Shown: one piece after another, positions 55,262 to 64,000 of the stretch | Position numbering within the stretch: position 1 is the stretch's first letter | Layout: the number at the start of each line of letters is the position of its first letter | Assembly: GCF_003573695.1 (NCBI RefSeq) | Contig: NW_020621936.1 | Coordinates: 7,502,001-7,566,000, forward strand | Origin: Papaver somniferum | Lineage: Eukaryota > Streptophyta > Magnoliopsida > Ranunculales > Papaveraceae | Direction: 5' to 3' | DNA: 64,000 nt | Program-made: the position numbers and the translations under genes | The notes under the pieces: generated by a model | Database searches by the model: none | What the model was told of the DNA's origin: nothing | What the model saw: only the letters and a program-made list of their open reading frames with translations

Positions 55262-56608
55262 TCCAATATGATCTCGGTTGAAATATGTTGGATTTTTGCC
55301 TTGAATAACGGAGTTTTAATTCTGCTTTCGCCGAAATCGGGTATTCTCTCTCCTTTTACTCTACTCAGCATGTCCCTTTCCATATGTTGCATTTTAATTC
55401 TTTCCATATTTTGAAACATTGAGGACAATGTTTAGTTTAGGTTTGGGGGTATAGAGTAGATACCACGATAATATGCCATAATTGAAAACAAAACTCCTTC
55501 TTCTTTTTGAAAAAATCGAAAAAATTCAAAAAAAATAAATTATTAAAAAAAAAAAAAAATGAAAAAAACATAAAAATGGAGCTCATTTACCTTGAAATGT
55601 TGACTCTTGTGCAAATATGTATTTTTATTAGGAGTCTTAGTCTAGATATTTAGGCACCCTGATTCTAGCACAATTCACATAGTGATAAGAAATTTGCACG
55701 CGCACGATCTACCAATACATGTATGGCCTCGATCTTCAAGGTGTTGGATAGGAAGTTACGATTGCCAATCACTTTAGAATACTGAACGAAACTTGACTAG
55801 CTTGTTCTTTGGTTGGTTGGGATAGAAGGTGGAGGTTACATTAAGAAAGACAACCATCGAATTTAACTGGGTGCATGAAAAAGGGCTACCTCTTGCAAAG
55901 TGTCATGTAATCTTTTGTTTCCTTTTGTATATGTATCAAAAGTGTTTCCTTTTCAAAAAAAGAAAAAGAAAAAAAAGAATGAAAAAAATGAAAAAATAAA
56001 TCAAGTATTTATCAATTCCATCCTCTCTTGTTCCAAAAATAAAAGAGAGTAGTCAATGTAAATAAGAGTCATGTAAATAGTCAATTTGTTGTTTCATTGT
56101 AATAAGCAAGGAAGGGTGTATGCCATTGATGTACAACGCGAGTAATTGTGAAATACCTCCAACTCATTCACAATTCTCGTAAAGTCCGGACAGCTAGCTA
56201 GATTTCGACCTTGGTTCTTAGCCTGAGAAACTATCTCTTGGTGATTAGTAGTCATAACATCCGATCTTTCTTTACACATGTGTAGATACACTTTATACTC
56301 TTATCACATGTCTTTATTTGTTATCAGTGCTAGGATTGTGCCTTTGATAGCTAGATTGACATCTCCATTTTGCTGTGAGCTTAAACTGACTTGCACATGT
56401 CACATTTGATGGAATCTGAGCTTATATTTTGACCTAGAACTTTGTAGGTACGTTCTAAGAAAACCTTCACGAGACTTCAACTCGTCCACTAGGGACACTT
56501 AGTGGTTTAAAAGGCTTAGTGCATACGCTAAATGCATTCGAGAGACCAGCGACAGTGGTATAGGTAGGATTTCCTTAGTTTTGTTTTACTTGAGGACAAG
56601 TAAAATTC
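55262..56608 (+). mobile_element. unit B 3' untranslated region
   Basis: Collinear with 48495-49942 and 61757-63118. Internal polypurine-like tract at 55439-55451; A/G-rich hypervariable stretch at 55955-56000. Its last ~150 bp (GACCTAGAACTTTGTAGGTACG) differ from units A and C, in step with the different LTR that follows. Confidence 0.75.
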
Positions 56609-56621
56609 AGGTTTGGGGGTA
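56609..56621 (+). promoter_or_regulatory. unit B terminal polypurine tract
   Basis: AGGTTTGGGGGTA two bases before LTR3. Confidence 0.85.
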
Positions 56622-57675
56622 TTTGATGAGTGCTAAAAAGTGCACATTTCTATATATTTTTCTTGGAATTTAACTCATCTTTTGTGCATTAATTCTACAT
56701 TTTATCCCATATTCTGTATTTTCATTGTTTTCAAGAATAAATATTTTTCTTAATTAATTTTGCATTTTTAGGTACTAAATAAAGCCTGGTTATCTCACGG
56801 AGCGAAAAGAGCAAAGGAACGGCAAAGACTCTCGCTAGGAGGAAGCGAAGAATGATGTTTGCAAGAGCCGGATCAACTAGAAGTGGGCTTGAAGAGGAAG
56901 AATTGTTCTTAAAGAAGATATGGGCTTGGCATACCCAAGGCCCAAAACCCTTACCCAAACCCATTTCCAATATCCATACCCGTCTCCATCGTTAGCCGTC
57001 AGATTGGATCACATCTGAATCCAATGGTCGCAACATCGCCAGTACATCAAAGTCTGAAGCTCCTGTCTAACACTACAACACCTAACTCCATCTTGAGCCG
57101 TCAGTTTCGTTGTACTTCCGCATCCAACGGTCGCTCCTCGCTTCCTTCCATCTCGCCGTTAGATCAATCCTTCATCTCCACATCCCACGGCTCACCGTCG
57201 CGAAACATCGAAACTTGATGTCCCCGCCTAACATCCTAGTACCTAAATCATTATACCCAAAACAAACACTCCCTCTCCTCAAACCCATCGATCTCCATCT
57301 TTCTCCCCTACCCCCGACAGTTGCAGAACCACCACCAGCATACCCTGTCTCTGCAACTGCCACCACCTCACCTTCTGCGCCACCATCACCTCTTCCCCGA
57401 CCATCGCAGACACCACCATCACATCCCCCTACCTCTCTAGCCACTTATTACATCAACTTCTCAACCCTAGAACCCTAGTTTAGAAGTTGATGAAATAGGT
57501 GAGGTTAGAGACAGAAATTGAAGCATGAGAGAGGAGCAGGAAGGTCAGAGGAAGCATGGGTCGAGAAGATTTGGGAGAGATTTCAGCAAATTAGGTGAGA
57601 ATTGCCAACCCTAATTTCAACTGATTTGGGGGGATTTTTGAGGAACCCTAATTTTTGGGGAAAGTGTATTGTAAC

Positions 57676-57683
57676 TATAAATA
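57676..57683 (+). promoter_or_regulatory. LTR3 TATA box
   Basis: TATAAATA in CTATAAATATGGGTG, in the same relative position as the LTR1 box. Confidence 0.55.
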
Positions 57684-57943
57684 TGGGTGTGGGATGAGTG
57701 TAGAACATGTGCTGGATTAGCCAGAGCTTCACCCAAGAGGACTGGACTAGCCAGTTCCTCAACTGTTGGTTCATTTGTTTTGTAAATTTTCAGTCATGTT
57801 TTGTTTGAATTTGCTCTTATTATCATATGTGATGAATGTTAATGTTGTTTATATGTTGAGCATGAGCTAAATTGTTGCAGCTGAGGTTTAGATGAAACCT
57901 CAGTGCACTGTCTGATAGTGGAATGCTAGGTTAGAGCCTTAGT

Positions 57944-58107
57944 GCATTGTTTTGATTGAGCAATGGGAGAAATTAGTGCTCATAGCAAGCTAATTCTCTT
58001 TCCATTCCATTTGTATGCTTAGGATGCATTGTTTTGATTGAGCAATGGGAGAAATTAGTGCTCATAGCAAGCTAATTCTCTTTCCATTCCTTTTGTATGC
58101 TTAAGAT
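57944..58107 (+). repeat. 82-bp tandem duplication in LTR3
   Basis: Two copies starting GCATTGTTTTGATTGAGC (57944 and 58026), nearly identical, ending near TTTGTATGCTTAGGAT/AAGAT. Not present in LTR1, LTR2 or the visible part of LTR4. Confidence 0.85.
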
Positions 58108-58502
58108 CCTAATTTCAACCTAGAATTGCATTGTTTAGCTAGGACACAAGGTGGATTCTAAGCCTTAGCTTAGCCACAGCTGAAAACTCCTCCCTGCCCT
58201 TGGCTAACAGCCTTGGTTTATTTGGTTTTGTTTCCTGTTAACTGCCAATGTTACCTTTGCTTCATTGTTTTTATTCTACTTCACTGTCACATTTACTTTA
58301 CTTTCTGTCACTAATTCAGTTACACCAAAACAGCTCAGTTGTGTTTTAACACAACACAAAAATCTCTAGGAAAACAACAATAGCTCCCTCCAAGTCCCTG
58401 TGGACAAACCCCTGCTTATTCACTTTCTACTTTAGATCCTGTGCACTTGCAGGTGTAAATATAACCATAGTTTTAGGTTTAATTCCTTAGCTATCAAGTT
58501 TT

Positions 58503-58520
58503 TGGCGCCGCTGCCGGGGA
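58503..58520 (+). promoter_or_regulatory. unit C primer-binding site (tRNA-Asp-like)
   Basis: TGGCGCCGCTGCCGGGGA, identical to units A and B despite the diverged LTR. Confidence 0.9.
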
Positions 58521-60028
58521 CTCGGTTAGCAGCGCTGTTGTTGTTTTTGTTCTACATTTGTTTGTTGTTCTCTGCATTTGTTTGCTGTTATAGGTCTTGT
58601 TGCTGGCTAGCCTTTGCTAGCTAGCTAGCTAACTGTTGCTGCTAGACCTTTCTTAACCTTGCTGTTGCATCCTTAGTGCATCCTGTTGCATCTTCACTGC
58701 ATTTACTGTTTCATTACAACTGCATTCTTGCATTCTTTCATTTACTGTCATCTAGCCTCACAGAATTCTTAACTTGCACCATCTAGCCTTTATGGATGCA
58801 TCATTAGCTTTAGCTTGCATCTAGTTTTGTCCTGCATATTCAGTTATCAACTCATCTTGCAGCTCATTGATTCTGTCCTGTAACTTTCTTATTTGTCATC
58901 TGAAGCTTGTGCCATCTGCATTGCATCTTACATCATCTTGGCATACTTGTCATCTTATATTCTTGCATATCTTCTTGCACTGCATCCATTTGCATAAGCA
59001 TCACTGTGTAACTGCATCTTAGTCTCACTTGCTTCTGTGCATTTAGTGTAAGCATTTAACTGTTCTTGCATACTGTTTTGCATTACCAAGCATCTTTGCT
59101 GTTCTTGCTTACTTAGTTGCATCTTTTAGCTTAGCTTAGTGTAAGCATAGTCCCTGTTCTTGCACTTCCTGTTAGGCATTGTCTTACCTCTTTAGTGCAT
59201 TGTCTTGCTTCTTTCTCTTGTTATTGCTCTTGCTTTTGCCTTGCTGTTGGGTTCAGAACAAAAGCTGCTGCAATTGAACAAGCCCATTTGTTGTTGAACA
59301 ATTCTGCTGGGCTTGCTGTTTGAACTGCAGTAGTGATCCAGCTGCCAAGCTTCTGTTGCTGGGCTGTGCAATAAAGAAACAAAAGCCCAACTGGGCTGTA
59401 AGCTGCAGAAGGAGAGGAAATTGAACCAAGCCCAACTGGGCCTTGAGTGTTGAAGCCAAAGCTTAGGATGATCCAAAGCCCAACTGGGCTTTTGCAACCT
59501 AACTGAGCAGCTGGGCTGTGCTTAAGCAAGTAAGCCTAAACCCATTAAGAGAACCCAACCTGTGGGCTTCCATTTTTAATTTGTGGGCTTGTAATAATTT
59601 TTTCCATTTTTTTTGTTGGGCTTGTAATTTAAGTTAACTTTTGGGTTTGTATTTGAGCTTAACTGTGGGATTGTCCCTATCAAAATTTTGGGTTTCAAAA
59701 ACCCAACAAACAACCTAAACAAGGTTAACTGAACCTACCAACTCAGCTGGGCTTCATTAGTTTCTGGGCTTACTAAAGTCGTTAGTGGGCCGTGTACCCA
59801 AACTCTAGGCCGAAAGTTGGGCTCTGTTTCACAACAGTTCTCCAAACCCATTGCCTCACCAAAGCACAACCAAAACAGTGGGCTTATCCCCATAAAAACC
59901 AAATGTTTCCCATCAAAAACCAAATGTTTTTCATTCCCATAAAAACCAAATTTTTCCCAAAAATCCAAACCCATTAAAAACCAAATTTTGGGCTTTGTAA
60001 TATAGTTACTTAGCTTTTGAGCCCAATC
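58521..60028 (+). mobile_element. unit C untranslated leader
   Basis: Longer than the A and B leaders and different in its first half: rich in TTGCAT/GCATCTT words (58660-59180) instead of CTG repeats. From about 59380 it converges on A and B (AAAGCCCAACTGGGC, GGCTTGTAATAATTTT). It ends in AAAACCAAATTTTCCC-type linker repeats (59885-59993) just before ORF2. No gag sequence is present. Confidence 0.7.
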
Positions 60029-61756
60029 ATGTCTAGATCTTTTTCTACAATTGGGGAATACAACGAATCCCTTAGAGAACTTGCGTATGGACAAACTTCA
60101 CGTTATGAACCTCCCACAGACCATGATGTCAATAGTTATAGGAATTATTATGGACATTTTCAAAGTCCCGAGCCTCAATACATGAACCCTAATGACTATT
60201 CGCACATGCATCGTTTGCCACAACGTGAAAATGAACATTTTGCTAGTGCCTCACTCACACAATCATCTCTTGTGGATCAATTAGAAGCTCGAATCGCAGC
60301 TTTAGAAATGCAATCACATGAGGAATCTGTCACATCTAATTTTCTTAGGCAACCTGAAATCTATGCATGTCCCGCATGTGGTAGTTTAGACCACCCTGTT
60401 GAGAATTGTCATATTTTGCATAATTTTAGGCAATCTAGAGAAAATCCAAGGTATGAAATGCCCATAAATTGTGAGAATGGTAGTCATTGGGACCATAATC
60501 AATCCTTTGAGGGTTGCGATCAATCTTTTATAAACCCTAATGACCATGTACACATGTACCAATCACCATAATTTGAACATGAAGAATTTTGTACTCCCAT
60601 GAATTTAGACTCCACCACAGAAGCTTTCAGACTCAGTGAGCAAAACTTCGATAGATCTACATCACGAATTCAGGCATATTTAGATCAGATTTTGCTTCAC
60701 CTACAAAAGGAGGAAATTCATGAGGAAATGTATGTTGTCCCTAATGAAGTGTCTAGTCCCATTCATGTAAATGATGTTGAATATGAACCTAATTTAGAGG
60801 AACATGAATCGACTAACGACACCACAACTTTTAATGAGGACCAATATGCATACTACCATGATGATGATTATGATGATTATGATGATGTGTTAGAAGAACA
60901 TGAAATTATTGTGGAACCTGTTGGTTCAATAACATATGGCTTCTCGCCCTCGACCTTCATGAATGTTGTTTTTTCTAATACTCATTGTAATTCATATGAT
61001 TTTGATATTGACATGGGATTCGTACAATTATTCTGTGAAGATGAACATGACATAGGAATAGTTGAATCTTCTGTAGACACTAATATGCATGAAAATATAT
61101 TTGATGTGTCTGATTCTCTACCTAGGTCACATTGTGATATTTCTCCTGATTTGCCGATGCATGAGAATGAATCTGTTGATGATGTTGATGATTCTAAGTG
61201 TGAACTTGCCAATGTGAGTGATGATTGTGAGCATGATGTGACATGTGTAGATGAGTTAGAAGATTTTGATTTGATTGATAATGATATGCCTATTCTTCTA
61301 CCTGAGTCACAATTTGGTGGCCTTCCACCCAACCTAGATTTGGTTTGTACCAATATTGTAAAACCAATTTTTCTGAAAATCCCTAACCTAGGCTTGGAAC
61401 TGTGTGCTTCCCAAGTCCTCTTGGACTATTTTGCTTCTAAATATAATACATTTGAGGAACCACAGTTGGAATTAGCATGTTTGCCCGTCCCTAGCACAGT
61501 TCATTTCGAGCTAGACCTTTTGCATGATGAACCCCCGAAACTGCGCGATTTTGTTTTCAAAACTATATCTTCTGTAAAATCCAGGTTTGGGGGTACCTCA
61601 TTTTGTTTCACAGTTTCACTTGCGTTTCTTTCCTGTTATATATGTGTGAAGCTGTTGAAATGTCTACACTTCGTCTTTTGGGTTGATCCTCAACTCTTTA
61701 GATTGTTAGTGTATGGTGAATTTTTTGTATATAATCCAGTAGATAAAATTTCTTAA
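60029..61756 (+). pseudogene. ORF2 of unit C, one nonsense codon
   Basis: Same protein as 53516-55261: LRELAYG N-terminus, helix DQLEARIAALEMQSHEE, knuckle CPACGSLDHPVENC, acidic DDDYDDYDD block, hydrophobic tail. It is interrupted by TAA at 60569-60571 where unit B has CAA, a single C-to-T change. Five extra codons (VHMYQ region) lie just before the stop. Downstream the frame is intact for 385 codons and nearly identical to B; a long middle stretch has no amino-acid difference. A 2-base difference near 61751 ends the protein 14 residues earlier than in B. Confidence 0.75.
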
Positions 61757-62462
61757 AAACCCTTTTGTTCCTTTTGTATATATTTTGCTAATCCAATATG
61801 ATCTCGGCTGAAATATGTTGGATTTTTGCCTTGAATAACGGAGTTTTAATTCTGCTTTCGCCGAAATCGGGTATTCTCTCTCCTTTTACTCTACTCAGCA
61901 TGTCCCTTTCCATATGTTGCATTTTAATTCTTTCCATATTTTGAAACATTGAGGACAATGTTTAGTTTAGGTTTGGGGGTATAGAGTAGATACCATGATA
62001 ATTTGCCATAATTGAAAACGAACTCCTTCTTTTGAAAAAAATTGAAAAATTCAAAAAAATTAAAAAAATCAAAAATCATAAAAATGGAGCTCATTTACCT
62101 TGAAATGTTGACTCTTGTGCAAATATGTAATTATTAGGAGTCTTAGTCTAGATATTTAGGCACCCTGATTCTAGCACAATTCACATAGTGATAAGAAATT
62201 TGCACGCGCACGATCTACCAATACATGTATGGCCTCGATCTTCAAGGTGTTTGATAGGAAGTTACGATTGCCAATCACTTTAGAATACTGAACGAAACTT
62301 GACTAGCTTGTTCTTTGGTTGGTTGGGATAGAAGGTGGAGGTTACATTAAGAAAGACAACCATCGAATTTAACTGGGTGCATCAAAAAGGGCTACCTCTT
62401 GCAAAGTGTCATGTAATCTTTTGTTTCCTTTTGTATATGTATCAAAAGTGTCTCCTTCAAAA

Positions 62463-62493
<31 letters not shown>

Positions 62494-63118
62494 TATCAGA
62501 AAAATACAAAAAAATCAAGTACTTATCAATTCCATCATCTCTTGTTCCAAAAATAAAAAGAGAATAGTCAATAAGAGTCATGTAAAGAGTCATCTTTTGT
62601 TGTTTCATTGTAATAAGCAAGGAGGGTGTATGCCATTGATGTACAACGCGAGTAATTGTGAAATACCTCCAACTCATTCACAATTCTCGTAAAGTCCGGA
62701 CAGCTAGCTAGATTTCGACCTCAGTTCTTAGCCTGAGAAACTATCTCTTGGTGATTAGTAGTCATGACTTCAGATCTTTCTTTACACATGTGTAGATACA
62801 CTTTACACTCTTATCACATGTCTTTTTTTGTTATCAGTGCTAGGATTGTGCCTTCGATAGCTAGATTGACATCTCCATTTTGCTGTGAGCTTAAACTGTT
62901 TTGCACATGTCACGTTTGACGGAATCTGAGCTTATATTTTGTCCTTAGGTTTTGTAGGCACACCTCTGGTAAACCTTCACGAGACTTCAACTCGTCCACT
63001 AGGGACACTTAGTGGTTTAAAAGGCTTAGTGCATACGCTAAATGCATTCGAGAGACCAGCGACAATGGTATAGTTAGGATTTCCTTAGTTTTGTTTTACT
63101 TGAGGACAAGTAAAATTC
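61757..63118 (+). mobile_element. unit C 3' untranslated region
   Basis: Collinear with the A and B 3' regions. Internal polypurine-like tract at 61969-61981; A(n)(AT)n microsatellite at 62458-62496. The last ~200 bp (GTCCTTAGGTTTTGTAGGCACACC) match unit A, not B, and lead into an LTR1/2-type LTR. Confidence 0.75.
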
Positions 63119-63131
63119 AGGTTTGGGGGTA
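63119..63131 (+). promoter_or_regulatory. unit C terminal polypurine tract
   Basis: AGGTTTGGGGGTA two bases before LTR4. Confidence 0.85.
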
Positions 63132-63133
63132 TT

Positions 63134-64000
63134 TGATGAGTGCTAAATAGTGCATATTTATATATATTTTTGTTGGCATTTAACTCATCTTTTGTGCATT
63201 AATTCTACATTTTATCCCATATTCTGTATTTTCATTGTTTTCAAGAATAAATATTTTTCTTACTTAATTTTGCATTTTTAGGTAACAAATAAAATCTGGA
63301 TGAAGTGAGGAGCAAAAAGAGCAGAAAAGTAGTGAAAAGCCGGGAGGAATTACGCAAGGAAGCCGCGAAGAATGTTGTGCACAAGACCAAGAGGGTAGAA
63401 ATGGGCTCAAGAAGGAGGAATTGTTCTTAAAGAAGTTATGGGCCTGGCATACCCAAGGCCCAAAACCCTTTCTCAAACCCATTTCCACTACCCAAGCCCG
63501 TATCGGATTTCAGCCGTCAGATTGAAGCATCTCAGCATCCTACGGTCGCTCCATCATCGCACATCAAACTCCGAAGCTCCCGCTTTACATCGCAACGCCG
63601 ATCTCCATCTTGGGCCGTCCTTTTCGTTGCATTCCTCCATCCGACGGTCGCTACCCACAGCCTCCCATCTCATCGTTGGATCCACCTACCATCGTCACAT
63701 CCTACGGATCAGCTCGCCAAACATCGAATCAGATGTTCCCGCTTCACACCCTAGCACCGATGCCTATACTACCACCCAAACACCTCCTTCTTCCCAAAAC
63801 TTCATCTCCTTCACCCGACAGTTGCAGAGCTCTGCAACTCCACCACCCCCCCTCTCTGCCGCTGTCACTTCCGTCACCACCACCAGTTCCATCACTGCCA
63901 CTACTATCTCTTCACCGACAACACCCCCATATCCCTAGCCTAGTTATTTTCTTCTCCTCACAACCTCTGAAACCCTAGGTTTTGGGGTGAGTAAAATAGC
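63134..64000 (+). mobile_element. LTR4, LTR1/2 subfamily, runs off the window
   Basis: First 867 bp of an LTR near-identical to LTR1 and LTR2. It shares some variants with each and has private ones (CCACCCCCCC near 63843). One base near its start (TTAATTTTGCAT) agrees with LTR3 instead of LTR1/2. Whether a primer site and a fourth internal region follow cannot be seen. Confidence 0.88.

Larger units (their letters stand above)
56624..58496 (+). mobile_element. LTR3, second Athila-like subfamily (1873 bp), shared by units B and C
   Basis: Starts TGATGAGTGCTAAAAAGTGC and ends GCTATCA. The first ~150 bp match the other LTRs; most of the rest is diverged. It keeps the same plan: GC-rich block with CCGTCAGATTGG and ACGGTCGC-type repeats (56990-57440), TATA box TATAAATA (57676-57683), then downstream leader. 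It contains an 82-bp tandem duplication. Confidence 0.88.

Noticed and set aside
57172..57444. 90-codon antisense Gly-rich ORF in LTR3
   Set aside because: Composition effect of the CCACCACC-rich block.

Overview
The window looks like a nuclear, repeat-dense stretch of a eudicot plant genome. The evidence is AT-rich DNA, nested Ty1/copia and Ty3/gypsy LTR retrotransposons with plant-type primer-binding sites (initiator-Met tRNA for copia, an Asp-tRNA-like site for gypsy), a plant LINE tail, a tRNA-derived SINE, a hAT-type MITE and a Helitron end. I see no complete host protein gene. Two small terminal exons at the left edge and a gene-like remnant at 13.2-15.1 kb are the only host-gene candidates. 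The genus cannot be fixed from the sequence.

Layout. 1-1.4 kb: possible end of a host gene, palindromic TGTGTAACT repeats and a GGTGGT minisatellite. 1.4-5.0 kb: tandem array of short copia-like elements sharing LTRs (LTR, 656 bp, LTR, 655 bp, LTR), with a SINE in the third LTR. 5.0-12.5 kb: 3' half of a SIRE-like copia element on the plus strand (E0: decayed RT-RNase H, polypurine tract, 2.4 kb LTR), interrupted by a 2.8 kb LTR of a second family. 12.5-15.1 kb: unknown gene-like DNA with a MITE. 15.1-32.8 kb: minus-strand copia element E1, split inside its gag frame by a second minus-strand copia element E2 (20861-30327, target duplication GATAA). Both E1 and E2 carry gag and a small 3' ORF but no pol. 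32.8-34.1 kb: LINE tail. 34.4-37.7 kb: minisatellite holding a probable non-autonomous Helitron, within which lies a tRNA-fold gene with a CUA anticodon. 38.1-39.9 kb: LTR of another copia family.

39.9-64 kb: an Athila-like Ty3/gypsy array of four LTRs separating three internal regions. Unit A has an intact 1819-codon gag-pol. Unit B has only the first ~154 codons of gag, then a different protein (ORF2). Unit C has ORF2 without gag-pol. LTR1, LTR2 and LTR4 are one subfamily; LTR3 is another. ORF2 (zinc knuckle resembling that of Gag, acidic middle, hydrophobic C-terminus) sits where Athila elements carry an env-like gene. Unit A retains the matching flanks but lacks ORF2. The array therefore looks like a split, complementary system: A supplies Gag-Pol, while B and C carry ORF2 with the LTRs and primer sites that could use it. 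This is the most unusual structure in the window. Mobilisation in trans is inference; the architecture is read directly from the sequence.
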